Assembly (NCBI GenBank): GCA_036873755.1
Contig: JAVTVY010017501.1
Coordinates: forward strand, 1 to 64,000
Direction: 5' to 3'
From: Hanleya hanleyi
Lineage: Eukaryota; Mollusca; Polyplacophora; Lepidopleurida; Hanleyidae
DNA length: 64,000 nt
This document shows positions 27,008 to 39,018 of the stretch, one piece after another; the first letter of the stretch is position 1, and each line of letters opens with the position of its first letter. The position numbers and the translations under genes were made by a program. The notes under the pieces were generated by a model, which did not search any database, was not told the DNA's origin, and was given only the letters and a program-made list of their open reading frames with translations.

Positions 27008-29150
27008 CTTTTTAGCCCACCATCACCAGATGGTGGGCTGTTCAAATCACTTTTCGTCCGCGGTCCGTCGTCCGTCGTCAGTCCGTCCGTCAACAATTCT
27101 TGTTATCGTCATTTCTCAGGAAGTACTGCATGGATCTTTCTCAAATTTGGTACACAGGTTCCCGATGGGGTCTAGTTGTTCAAGATACCTTTTTTGGTCC
27201 GATTCGAAAATCCAATATGGCCACCGGGCGGCCATCTTGGATTTTCCCATGAAACTTTGTTATCGCGATTTCTCAGGAACTACTGCATGGATCTTTCTCA
27301 AATTTGGTACACAGGTTCCCCTCTGGGTCTAGTTGTGCAGGATATCGTTTCTGGTCCTATTCGAAAATCCAATATGGCCACCAGGCAGCCATCTTGGATT
27401 TCCCCATGAAAATTTGTTATAATCATTTCTCAGGAAGTACTGCATGGATCTTTCTCGAATTTGGTACACAGGTTCCCCTTGGGGTCTAGTTGTGCAGGAT
27501 ATCTTTTCTGGTCCGATTCGAAAATCCAATATGGCCACCAGGCAGCCATCTTGGATTTCCCCATGAAAATTTGTTATCGTCATTTCTCAGGAAATACTGC
27601 ATGGATCTTTCTCAAATTTGGTACATAGATTCCCCTTGGTGTCTAGTTGCGCAGGATACCTTTTTCAGTCCGATTCGAAAATCCAATATGGCCACCAGGC
27701 AGCCATCTTGGATTTCCCCATGAAAATTTGTTATCGTCATTTCTCAGGAAATACTGCATGGATCTTTCTCAAATTTGGTACATAGATTCCCCTTGGTGTC
27801 TAGTTGTGCAGGATACCTTTTTCAGTCCGATTCGAAAATCCAATATGGCCACCAGGCAGCCATCTTAGATTTCTCCATGAAGCTTTGTTATCGCGATTTC
27901 TCAGGCACTACTGCATGGATCTTTCTCAAATTTGGTACACAGGTTCCCCATGGGGTTTAGTTGTTCAAGATACCTTTTTTGGTCCGATTCGAAAATCCAA
28001 TATGGCCACCGGGCGGCCATCTTGGATTTTCCCATGAAACTTTGTTATCGCGATTTCTCAGGAACTACTGCATGGATCTTTCTAAAATTTGGTACACAGG
28101 TTCCCCTCTGGGTCTAGTTGTGCAGGATATCGTTTCTGGGCCGATTCGAAAATCCAATATGGCCACCAGGCGGCCATCTAGGATTTACCCATGAAACTTT
28201 GTTATCGCGATTTCTCAGAAACTACTGCATGGATCCTTCTCAAATTTGGTACACAGGTTCCCCTTGGGATCTAGTTGTGCAGGATATCTTTTCTGGTCCG
28301 ATTCGAAAATCCAATATGGCCACCAGGCAGCCATCTTGGATTTCCCCATGAAAATTTGTTATCGTCATTTCTCAGGAAATACTGCATGGATCTTTCTCAA
28401 ATTTGGTACATAGATTCCCCTTGGTGTCTAGTTGTGCAGGATACCTTTTTCAGTCCGATTCGAAAATCCAATATGGCCACAAGGCGGCCGTCTTGGATTT
28501 TCCCATGAAACTTTGTTATCGTGATTTCTCATGAACTACTACTGCATGGATCCTTCTCAAATTTGGTACACAGGTTCCCCTCTGGGTCTAGTTGTGCAGG
28601 ATATCGTTTCTGGTCCGATTCGAAAATCCAATATGGCCACCAGGCGGCCATCTAGGATTTACCCATGAAACTTTGTTATCGCGATTTCTCAGAAACTACT
28701 GCATGGATCTTTCTCAAATTTGGTACACAGGTTCCCCTTGGGGTCTAGTTGTGCAGGATACCTTTTTCGGTCCGATTCAAAAATCCAATATGGCCACAAG
28801 GCGGCCGTCTTGGATTTCCCCATGAAACTTTGTTATCGTCACTTCTCAGGAAGTACCGCATGGATCTTTCTCAAATTTGATGCACAGGTTCCCCATGGGG
28901 TCTAGTTGTGCAGGATACCGTTTCTGGTCCGATTCGAAAATCCAATATGGCCACCAGGCGGCCATCTAGGATTTTCCCATGAAACTTTGTTATCGTGATT
29001 TCTCATGAACTACTACTGCATGGATCTTTCTCAAATTTGGTACACAGGTTCCCCTTGTGGTCCAATTGTGCAAGATACCTTTTCTGGTCCGATTCGAAAA
29101 TCCAATATGGCCACATGGCGACCATCTTGGATTTCCCCATGAAACTTTTT
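27008..29150 (+). repeat. Pearl-like element with about 13 157-bp units (copy 3)
   Basis: Hairpin CCACCATC/GATGGTGG near 27,018-27,037, shorter GTCC lead, then units at about 157-bp spacing from 27,130 to 29,020. Unit variants alternate (for example CTAGGATTTACCC and TTGGATTTCCCC types), suggesting array growth by unequal exchange of multi-unit blocks. Confidence 0.8.
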
Positions 29151-29580
29151 TAGCCGGCTGTTCAAATCACTTTTCGCTGGTGGTCCATCAGACATTCGTC
29201 GTCAAACATTTCTTATCATGATTTCTCAGGAAGTACTACATGGATCTTTCTCAAATTTGGTACACAGGTTCACCTTGGGGTCTAGTTGTGCAAGATACCT
29301 TTTCTCATCCGATTCGAAAATCCAATATATTCACCAGGAGTCCGATTTGAAAATTCAGCATGCTCTCCAGGCGGCCATCCTCAATTAACTGATAGAAATT
29401 TGCCTTTGAACCCTTGTTACCAGGTATCTCTAAATATCTGTAACTACTGAATGGGTCTTCCTCTCATTCTGTACAGATGTTATAACCTCTTGCGTCCTAG
29501 TTGTGCATTCGTCGCTGTTTAGGTCTCATTCGAAACTTCAATAGCCACCAGGTGGCCATGTTTAGATAATTTTTTCTATG
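29151..29580 (+). repeat. Degraded second member of the 157-bp family
   Basis: A new lead (TTTTTAGCCGGCTGTTC, then CGTCGTCAAACATTTC) is followed by one clear unit (about 29,220-29,380) and a diverged one. It has the same start signature as the 18,317 element but without the intact hairpin. Confidence 0.6.
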
Positions 29581-29956
29581 ATTGGAGATTAATACATATA
29601 TAATACACTAGCTGGCAATATGCCTTAACACCCCCTTAAGAATCACTTTTTGGTCATAATTTTAACTTGCAATTATATTCAAAAGCTCTTTTAATTACAT
29701 TGCATGAAAGATAACTAGTTTTCAGAAGTTCCTACAGAGGAGGCTGTTACAAAAGGGGGGGGGGATGGAGTGAGGTGCAATCCCAGTAAAATTGCAGCAG
29801 GCATCCCGACGTCCAGAACAGTGTTCCTGACGTCCCAACAGGCAAAAATCCTGAATTCCCAGACGTTTTTTTGTTTCTTTGCCAAATTCCGACAGTAAAA
29901 TTGTGACCAATCCGAGTCCCGAGAAACCCCCTTGCCGTCACTCGTTGCAGGCAATG

Positions 29957-30780
29957 GTTAAGATGATACATGTAGACTGTCACTGGTTTGGGAATATTAA
30001 TATGTTGTTTCTTACTTTTTTGTCGCAAACTTGTTTACAATAGGACATGATAGCAAGAGTTACCAAAGTGGACACAACTGACAGATTATAAACTTATAAT
30101 CTTTTTGCTGAGCAGAGAAAGTGTTTCAAATCAGACTTGTTTCATTGTGTCCGTAGAGAAGCTTTCCTCATGCATGTATAGTACAGACTGTCACTGGTTC
30201 GGAAATATTAATATGTTGTTTCTTATTTATTTCTTCTTATCTGAAAATATATCATTAGCAATATAAACTCAGCAAGAGTTACCATAGTGAAAACGGTGCG
30301 ATTGACAGATTGTAAGCTTACTGTCTGTCCCAGATAATATATCCGAGACGTTTTCAACGATATTGGAGGGTATTGAAACTTCACACAGGAGATAAACTGA
30401 AAAGTAACAATTTTATTCCAAAGTATCAAGAAAATCCTTCCACTAGTTCTCAACAAATCGCGAAAACAAGAATTAGATGGGAGATTTGTAGGTTATTTTT
30501 TGGTGTCATGACGTCAAGCCTGCATGTAATAACAGTGACACATCAACGTCATCGTAGCTCCAAAATAACAGGGTAGGTATTGATGATTTTCGTCAATTCT
30601 CAACAGATTTTAATGAAATATGGACGAAAAATTAGTATTTTTCAGTTGATATACTGTGTGAAGTTTCAATGGTATACGATGAATTGTCTCCGAAATATCG
30701 CCGAAAACGTCTCGGAATATATTATCTGGGACAGACAGTAGACCTTTTTACTGAGCAGAGAACGTGGTCCAAATCGAAAC
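29957..30780. repeat. Imperfect tandem duplication, second copy split by a MITE
   Basis: GACTGTCACTGGTTTGGGAA... at about 29,976 is repeated as GACTGTCACTGGTTCGGAAA... at 30,186. Both continue through GCAAGAGTTACCA and GACAGATT to CTGAGCAGAG (30,106 and 30,751). The second copy is interrupted by the inverted-repeat element at 30,321-30,738. Confidence 0.75.
30321..30738. mobile_element. 418-bp MITE with TA target duplication
   Basis: The terminal inverted repeats begin CTGTCTGTCCCAGATAATAT and extend, with small gaps, to about 80 bp (to GAAACTTCACAC). TA lies on both sides (30,319-30,320 and 30,739-30,740). The first copy of the surrounding duplication at about 30,092 is an uninterrupted paralogous site. 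The TA duplication suggests a Tc1/mariner-type or related transposase supplied in trans. There is no coding capacity. Confidence 0.85.
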
Positions 30781-31639
30781 GAGGTCTCATCTAACGACAG
30801 CTTTGATTGGCTGACTTAGAGTATTATTATTATGGGATAGACTTTTTATGCCATATCGGTAGCCATTTTCCAAAGTAAGTTGTTGATCTGTTTTCCTGTA
30901 TTGTTCATTCAGAATTTACATAAAATAAAGAGCCCCAAGCATTTTAGCGGACAACACTGAATTACATAACGAATAATTTCACTGTTAACACTGATGAAAC
31001 ACGGAAGTACGGTATCGTAGCTTGGAATATTGATTTTTGTTTTGGAACGAAGGCATTTTTTATCATTGGATCAATGCGATGTTCGATGCATGACCTGCCC
31101 TCGCGGTGTTCCGCGACCTGTGCTAAGGTAATTTCCTCTAATGAATCGATCACCGGAAGTGATATTTGAGGTGATAAAACAGTGGGGTGATCGATGTATT
31201 GCAAATCGGGTAAACCGAAAGTTTTGAAGTATGAGAATGAACCAACAAGGGTCCAGTTTCCAATGCCGGAATTGTTTCAAATTCACGCAGACGATTTTAT
31301 TAAAAAAACTTTCTTCAGATCCAGTTTGTGCTGTTTGTGAAATAAACTAAACAATTGAGAACACTGAAATTCTGTCTGTGGCGATAGATGAGTGGAAAAT
31401 TTATTTCTCACTGCCAGCTCATTATGCTTGAACGTTGTTGCTGTTGTCATCTATATACGATCCTTTTTCGTGATCATTTTGATCATCAGTGTCCTTAGTT
31501 CACTATGAAACAACACAGCACATATGCTTGAACTGTTGTTGTTGTTGCTTGAACTGGCAACAGTCGAGAACCTTCTTTTACTCATTCCCCTGACATGGAC
31601 ACCAAGGTTCCCGATCTAGTTGATGGCCTATTTTTAGCT

Positions 31640-32545
31640 TATTGTGTGTCCCATTTTGGCCTCGGGGTATTGTTGTCGCCATGTACGTTCGTCCGTCTGT
31701 CAATACATCCGTTCGTTGTTCTGTCCGTTACCGCATTTTAGGCAAAACCACTTGAGACACAACCTCCAAATTTTCAACACTTATTTATCTAGTGCTGAGA
31801 CAGATGCTTATCGAAAGCGGCTTCCCTTGGCCCATATTTTACAGAGTTATGTCCCTTTACAGATATATTAATTTCTATTTCTGTCCTATATGCCTGAATA
31901 TAACCAACTATATCTGCAGAACTGTGTTCGGTATAGCTATTATATTTTGGAAACTTATTACTATTGTTGTATTCTACAAGCCCACAAAGGATTATTCGCC
32001 TCAGCTTATGGAGGTATGCTCCTTTCGGATGTAATAATCTCCGATTTTGTTATCTGTAGCTGAATGTACAAGTTGTATCTGCAGATCCGTGTTCGGTACA
32101 GCTTATTCGTCTCGGTTCTTATTTTACAGAGTGCTAAGTTAGACGCCTATAGAAAGTGGCTCCCCTCTGCCCATATTTTACAGAGTTATGCTTTTTTACA
32201 GAAATATTATTTTCTGTTTCTGTCCTATGTGCCTGAATGTAACCAACTATATCTGCAGAACTGTGTTCAGTATAGCTACTATATTTTGGAAACTTCTTTG
32301 TATTGTTGTATTCTACAAACCATCAAAGGATTACTTGCCTCGGCCTATGGAGTTATGCCCCTTTCGGATGTAATAATGTCTGATTTTGTTATCTGTAGTT
32401 GAATGTACAAGTTATATCTCAAGATCCATGTTCGGTACAGCTTATTCGCCTCGGTTCTTATTTTATGTTTGTTATGACCCTTTTTACCCTTCAGCCAATT
32501 TGACCTCGGGGTATTGTCGTCATGTACGTCTGTCCGTTCATCCGT
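31640..32545 (+). repeat. Element with two units of about 338 bp and repeated GGGGTATTG ends
   Basis: TTTTGGCCTCGGGGTATTG with a GTCCGTC-rich run at 31,655-31,735, and TTTGACCTCGGGGTATTG with a similar run at 32,498-32,545, bracket two units of about 338 bp keyed by CTGTGTTCGGTATAGC (31,922 and about 32,261). The CTCGGGGTATTGT(T)GTC end is the inverse of the GACAATACC...GAGGGGT ends seen near 390-420 and 1610-1645, so it belongs to the same superfamily in the opposite orientation. Confidence 0.6.
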
Positions 32546-33854
32546 GAAGTTGAAGTAAACAGCACACTTAATGTAATACTACTTAGCATGGTTCGTTCTA
32601 TACTCCATACACTGCAAATTATAAATTACTTTTAGCTTAATCATCCCACATAGAACTATCTCTTCCCCAGTTCACACTACACATGGGTCTCAATCACTTG
32701 GGGAAAACCGAGGGGTTTTGATTAGATCAATCTCATGATTTTTTTTGAGAAACAAAAATTGATGTGTTCTGAAACTCAGTTCACTGGTACAATGCAAATA
32801 TTATTGTATTCATTTTAAATATTAGCAAACAACATCCAGTAGAACTATCTGTTTGAAACATTTTCAGTTTTGAGTGGCCTTTCTCTGTGTTAAATTTTAA
32901 CATCAGCCATTGTTGATTTGGACCAGTCCAATACTCCTAAGTTTGATGGGACTTCTACTCCATTCATGGAATTTCTACAGTTCCACATTGTCACAAATCA
33001 ACAGTAATGTCATGATGTCACAATATGACATTACAATCACAATGTATCAATACTAACCACAGTAGCAATATCATAGCGTTGTCCCTGACGTCACAATAGA
33101 TAATGACAACCTCCCACTCCTTTGCACATATGGGCCAGTCCCCCCTCAGCCTTGGCGACATCAAAATTTAACCCAGAGAATGACCACCCGAAACAGAAAA
33201 TGTTCCAAACAGATACTTCTACGAGTGCTGTTTGGTAATATTTTGACTGAATACTATAATATTTGCAATGTACTAATGACATAAGTTTTGAGCATCGATG
33301 AAAACAACGCTGCTTCGGAAACTGATTTGTTGTCTAAATTGTATACTTTTTATTTTTTTACGATCAGTTTCATTTTTTTAGATATTCAGACCATCGTTAC
33401 AGTAGTGAAACTCGATAAGTTTGAATCCCTGGTCAACAAGTGCGCATCAGCATTGCATATCATATGTGATGAAATTTGTTTGACAAACGGGATCTACTAA
33501 AATCGGGGGTGATTGAATTATTACAACTTCTGATCGTATTGTTCTCCAAACATCGTGGGTGATCGATTCCCGATAGGGTATCGATTTATTAGAGGATTTA
33601 AAGTATATAAACCTCACAGAAATGAAACCTGCAACGTCATTAAAACTTATCAGGGCAAGCAGAATGTAAATTTTAATGGAAATTCCTGTAATATTTACAA
33701 AAATTCTCTGTACCGAACATTGTTTAATGGCGAGGTCATGGTCATGTTGTGACGGCACAACAACAACAACTACGAAATTTATCAAATTGTCACCATCATA
33801 CGTTGACATTTGCCAGACAAGTTTTTATGGATGTACATGTATATATTTCACAGC
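32546..33854. other. Upstream flank of the Helentron, no gene recognised
   Basis: Contains AT-rich sequence and short frames without recognisable domains. The 5' terminus of the Helentron must lie in or near this stretch, but I cannot fix it because Helentron 5' ends lack a strong consensus. Confidence 0.4.
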
Positions 33855-35330
33855 ATGGGAGGGAAGCGCAAATCTTCACGTCGGCAGGCAGAGCAGCAGC
33901 GGTTGCGGATGAGACAGAGTAGGGCTGAGGATGATTCGTCATTTCATGGGCTGGAAGAACCATCCCTTCTGGAGGGAAAATCTTCAAATGCCCCGAGGTT
34001 GACAACTCCTCGGGGAAGTCTGTCCATCCCACACGGGGATGTCCCACCGAGGTCTGATTCGCATCCGTGCGTCTGTACACCATCGAGTGTACCACCATCA
34101 GCTACACAGGATAGTGGAATTGATGGTGCAGGGCAGACGACCACCACTGACTCGGAACCTTCCGTTTGCACCTCACCGAGGGTGCCATTGCCACCGTGCG
34201 ATGTAGTGGTGTCAAAATTATGTACAAAAGTTGCAAGAACTAAGAACAAACGAACAAACCAAACCGCTTCAAGAACTATGAACAAGCTATTTAATAAATC
34301 TATTACAAACAGTGAACATACAAATCTATGCAAACCTTACATACCTGAACTTCCTGTTGATAAACAAACCGACAAAATATTTGTTTGAACACATGACACT
34401 CATTATGATGTTGTCGTAGATGCTGAAGGAGAACATGAATCAGCAGAAACATGTCCGGGTATAACTTCACAACATAGATTCGAAGGGAACACAGATATTT
34501 CGAGTTTGCCAGTACCAATACAGGGTCACTTCGACCAAAGCCATCCAAGATTTCAGGACAATGCTGGTAAACAGTGTGTAATGAATAGCCTATCAGTTCT
34601 CATGTACAGTCAAGAGAAACCAACAACAATTTGGACATCAAATGATATAGACCAGATACTTGTAAATGGAAATGAAATGTATGAATTTTTGCAGCGAAGT
34701 AACACAATCCATCATGATCTCCTAGCCATTAATGACATTCCTGGGTCAGTGGAATACACAAATGGTAATATGTACAATTTCGCATTTCAAGAATCACTAA
34801 TGGGAACACTGGGCAATACGAGACAAAACCTAGATGAACTGCAGTTCTTAACACTGGCTGAAGCATTACATGCTGCTTTACTTCAAAACAGTAGTGATGC
34901 TGCCATTGTAACATTCAAAGGAAGTACATTCATTGTAATTAAGCAGAATAACATTTACTGTGTTAGCGACTCTCACTCGAGAAACTTGACTGGTTCTGTT
35001 GATCCAAATGGATCAAGTATTGTGCTACATTATAGTGACATACGAGATGTATCTGAACATTGTCTTCGTCTAGCACAATCAATGGCTTATCGGGTGGATG
35101 AAATTTTCGAAGTAACCGCTGTCAAGATATTGAGGATAATTTCAGACAATTGTACTGATCAGACATCAAAGAGTTCTGAAAAGACTACAGGATTGACTGA
35201 AGAAACGGCAAATCATAGACTTCTGTTATATTTTCAAGATCAGGAAAAAAGACAAATATTAAAGAAGAAACAATCTTCAACTGACCACAAAAGTGACAAA
35301 ACAATAAATTCTTGTACACGGCGAGAGTAA
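33855..35330 (+). pseudogene. Helentron N-terminus and cysteine-protease-like domain
   Basis: The frame starts at an ATG (33,855) with a basic MGGKRKSSRRQAEQQR segment, runs through Ser/Pro-rich sequence to a TGA at 34,386-34,388, then continues in the same frame to a TAA at 35,328-35,330. After the first stop it encodes a papain-fold deubiquitinase-like region: AGKQCVMNS with a candidate catalytic Cys (about 34,576), then NIYCVSDSHSRN with a candidate catalytic Asp/His pair (about 34,970). This C ... DxH arrangement resembles OTU/C76-type ubiquitin proteases commonly fused to animal Helitrons; the fold is inferred from the motifs. Both interruptions are single stop codons in an otherwise open frame. 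Confidence 0.75.
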
Positions 35331-36185
35331 ATGCGTACGTACATGAAGAAAATGAGACAAAGAAGTTCAAAGAAAAAAATATTGAAAGAATCTGACAGAA
35401 GACGCAAGTCAAGTGCTAGAGAAAAATATCCAGAAAAGCACAGATTAATAGATGTCCAAAGTAAACAGAAATCTAGAACAAAAGATCAGGAAAAGCACAG
35501 GGTAATGAATGTGCACAGTAAACGGAAAGCAAGGAATGATCCAAGCTACTTGGTGATGGAAAAACAAACTAAGAGGAAAGCCAGGGAAAAGGAACCGGAA
35601 AAGCACAGAGTAATAGATGTCCAAAGTAAACGGAAAGCAAGGAATGATCCAAGCTACTTGGTGATGGAAAAACAAACTAAGAGGAAAGTCAGGGAAAAAG
35701 AACCGGAAAAGCACAGAGTAATAGATGTCCAAAGTAAACGGAAATCTAGAGAAAAAGATCCGGAAAAACACAGGGTAATGGATGTGCACAGTAAACGGAA
35801 ATCTAGAGAAAAAGAACCGGAAAAGGACAGATTAATAGATGTCCAGAGTAAACGGAAATCTAGGGAAAAGGATCCGGAAAAGCACAGGGTGATAGATCTG
35901 AAATGTAAGCGGAAACATAGAGAAGATTCACAGTTTTTAGAAGAAGAAAGATTATTGAAGAAAAAAGCTAGACTTGATCCAGCGTTTTCACAAGCGGAGT
36001 CAAACGCAGATTTGACCAGAAAGAGACAACTGCGACAGGATAGAACTTTCCTCACGATTGAAAGAATGAAACAATCTGAAAGAAGAAGGCATATTACACC
36101 AGAAGGTAAAGCCTCGGACAGAAAACGAAAATCAGAAGTTCGAAAGAGCCAAGAGTATTTTAAGCATGAAAAAGAACAATGTTAA
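35331..36185 (+). pseudogene. Helentron Lys/Arg-rich repeat region
   Basis: In frame with the preceding segment across the TAA. It encodes roughly ten imperfect repeats of about 18-20 residues of the type KHRVIDVQSKRKSREKDPE, followed by further KxxRxDPxF-type repeats. At DNA level the units are nearly identical blocks (for example CAAAGTAAACGGAAA), so the array is young. Such charged repeats precede the Rep domain in many animal Helitrons and probably bind nucleic acid. The frame ends with TAA at 36,183-36,185 through a frame change; the coding trace continues in another frame at about 36,190. Confidence 0.7.
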
Positions 36186-36189
36186 AAAG

Positions 36190-36476
36190 ACGTTTCGGAC
36201 ATGATATAGAAGGATGTATCAATGTTTTCTATAAAATAAAACAGAAAAAGGACCAGAATATGTATGTACCTGCTGTCATCAAACATGGTTTAGAGAAAGC
36301 GTAACAGAGAGTTGTCCTGTTCCTATATTTCAAACATATAAAGATTTCTATACAGGATACAAATCTGTAGATGGAAAGGAATGGATTTGTCACACATGCT
36401 TATCCACATTGAAGAAATGTAAAATTCCAAAACTCTCTGTTGCCAATGGGATGACCTGGCCTGATAAACCCCCGAG
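36190..36476 (+). pseudogene. Helentron zinc-binding linker
   Basis: Split over two frames. The readable part has EYVCTCCHQTWF and, later, WICHTCLSTLKKC, a set of CxxC pairs that could bind zinc. A frame change lies near 36,245 and another near 36,474, where the DUF6570-like segment begins. The segment links the basic repeats to the Rep half. Confidence 0.6.
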
Positions 36477-38696
36477 TTGAACTTGCACCCTCTCGAAGAA
36501 CGACTTGTAGCTCTTAGAATACCCTTTATGCAGATAAGAGAATTACAACGAGGTGGACAGTATTCAACAAAAGGCAATGTAGTCAACGTCCCGACTGACA
36601 TTCAGCCAACACTGAATGCATTACCAAGACAAATGGATGAACATTTCACAGTGTTTATAAAACTGAAGAAAAGACTTTCGTACAAATCATGTGTGTTTTC
36701 TGAAAATGTGCGACCAACTGTTGTACTCACAGCTTTACACTGGCTTATGAACAATAGTCAGCTGTATAAGAATTCTGGTCTGGCAATTGATGAGAATTGG
36801 GTTAACGAGACCACTAACAGTGCTCAAGAAATTGTTCAAGAATTTACAAGATCACAAAACTTAAATAGCGGACTTGCACATAGTTGTTCGGACACTGCAG
36901 ATGGTAGACAATCTGAAATTGTTTATTCAGAAGCATTTACTGATCCTGAAAACGAGTTAGAAAACCAAGATACATTGATCGAAATCCATGAAGATGATCG
37001 CATTCAAGGCAATTCTGACACACTCATCGACCAAACAAATCTTGAATCCAACAAAGGCCTAGTTTTAGCACCTGGCGAAGGACAACCACTTAGCATTTAT
37101 CATGATAAAGATGCTAAAGTGCTCTCTTTTCCAACAATATACTGTGGACAGAAAAGATTGGGAAACAATGACCGGCAGGTACCTGTATCTTACAGTGATG
37201 TTTCGAAATGGGAACTGCGAAGTGTTGATCGTTCAGCCGCAACATGTGTTCCAAATCTCTTTTTCAAACTGAACAAAATACAAAGGAAACAAGTGGTTGA
37301 TAAAGTCAACTTAGCTGTTCGAAGGAAGAAAAATGAAGGAAAGAAAATTACAGCAAAAGAAGCGTGAAACCCTGAAATTGTTGACAAGATAGTTAACTTG
37401 AATGAAGGTTACTACATTTTTAGAACACTTCGTAATTCTCCAGCATACCTTTCTTCAAGAAAAAAGGATGTATTTGCTATGATTAGACAATTAGGACTCC
37501 CAAGATGGTTTATGTCATTATCTTCAGCTGATACTCGTTGGACAGAGTTACTTAAAACTTTAGCTGTCTTAGCTGGTGTGCCGTGTTCCGATAAAGACAT
37601 AGAAAATATGACATGATCTGACAAAGTCAAACTTGTTCAAAAAGACCCTGTAACAACGTCCAGGTACTTTGACCACAGAGTGCAAGTATTTGTAAACACT
37701 GTACTTAAAAGTGAACACTCTCCAATTGGAACTGTTACAGATACATTCCAACGCATTGAATTTCAAAATCGAGGCTCGCCACACACTCACATGATAGTAT
37801 GGACAGAGAATGCACCAAAATATAATGTGGATTCTGAAGACGACATTGTTCAGTATGTTGACAAATATGTGACTTGTTCCCTAGATGTCGAGGAAGACCT
37901 ACGAGACTTGGTTCAACTGCAAATTCATAAGCATTCGAAAACATGCAAGAAAGGTGGTCGATCTGTCTGTAGATTTGGCTTTCCCCTTCCACCGCTTCAA
38001 AAGACAATGATCTTAGAATCACTAGAAAATGATGTCGAGGAGTACAGGAAAAAATACTCAGAAATACATGCTAGAATGAATGAGTTCAAGGACGGATGTG
38101 ATATGTCATACGAACAATTTCTAAAAGATGTTGTGCAAATGGAAGAATCAGAATATATTAAATGCATACGAAGCTCTCTCAAAGGGCCCAAGGTGTTTTT
38201 GAAAAGAAAACCATCAGAGATGCGTGTGAATTATTACAATAAAGTTGTGCTTAGCGCATGGAGAGCAAACCTGGACATACAATTTGTACTTGACCCCTAT
38301 GCCTGTGCAATGTACATTGTTTCCTATATCAGCAAATCACAGCGAGGTATGAGTACTATGCTAGAACAGGCGTCTAAAGAAGCAAGAGAGGGAAACATGG
38401 ATCTCAAGAGGCAGGTTCGACATATTGGAAACCAATTCCTTAATGTTGTTGAAATAAGTGCCCAAGAAGCATCATATCTCGTGTTACAGATGCCACTGAT
38501 ACGAGCATCTCGTGAAGTAGTATTCATCAATACATCACCTGCAGACCAGCGAGTTTTTCTCCTAAAAAATGAAGAACAGCTGGAACAGCTTCCAGATGAC
38601 TCAACAGACATTGAATCTGACAACATCATCAAGAGGTACGCAAAAAGACCCCCAAAATCGAAAAGTACTGTCTCGCTGATTCTGTTTCCGAGTTAG
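36477..38696 (+). pseudogene. Helentron DUF6570-like, Helitron-N-like and HUH Rep region
   Basis: One frame interrupted by TGA at 37,365-37,367 and 37,614-37,616. The first part (PLEERLVALRIPFMQIREL ... LPRQMDE) fits DUF6570. The middle (YYIFRTLRNSPAYLSSRKKD ... FMSLSSADTRW) fits the Helitron helicase-like N-terminal family. The third has the rolling-circle HUH motif in GSPHTHMIVW (about 37,777-37,806) and the catalytic tyrosine region YACAMYIVSYISKSQRG (about 38,300-38,350). Rep nicks and joins single strands during rolling-circle transposition. A frame change near 38,640 moves the coding trace to the next frame. Confidence 0.82.
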
Positions 38697-39018
38697 AAGT
38701 TAAGTATAGACAAAAGGAACCTACTTTTGAAGTTGAATGCAATGATGATGATGAAAAAAATTTACTAGCATCTGACAATAACGTAGAGACAGACAGTGAT
38801 ACAGAGTTCGGTGATACAACTATTGTGATGAAATTGCGAGGTGGCATAACAATCAGAAAAAGGAGGAACCCAAATGTAATACGATATGTAAGATATAGCA
38901 AGAGTACAAATTCTGAGAACTTCTACAGAGAAAAACTACTTCTATTTATGCCATGGAGAGATGAAAACAAAGATCTTGAGGGTGGATACGACACATATGA
39001 AGGTCATTACCCAAAATA
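38640..39018 (+). pseudogene. Helentron Rep-helicase linker
   Basis: After the frame change the trace reads KIEKYCLADSVSELEVKYR, an acidic stretch, then RNPNVIRYVRYSKSTNSENF and REKLLLFMPWRDE, a module found between Rep and helicase in animal Helitrons. It ends at a TAA at 39,017-39,019; the next segment starts in another frame. Confidence 0.65.

Larger units (their letters stand above)
22923..29150. repeat. Tandem segmental duplication, copy 3 (long form)
   Basis: Collinear with copies 1 and 2 to 24,620, then 1527 bp that they lack (24,621-26,147), then collinear again from AGAATTCTAG at 26,148. Its 157-bp array is expanded to about 13 units instead of six. The retrotransposon frame reads straight through the 26,147/26,148 join, so this copy preserves the older arrangement and copies 1 and 2 derive from a deleted version. 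Confidence 0.9.

Noticed and set aside
27008..29150. Possible CRISPR-like array
   Set aside because: Units are contiguous 157-bp repeats without short direct repeats and unique spacers, and the DNA is eukaryotic.
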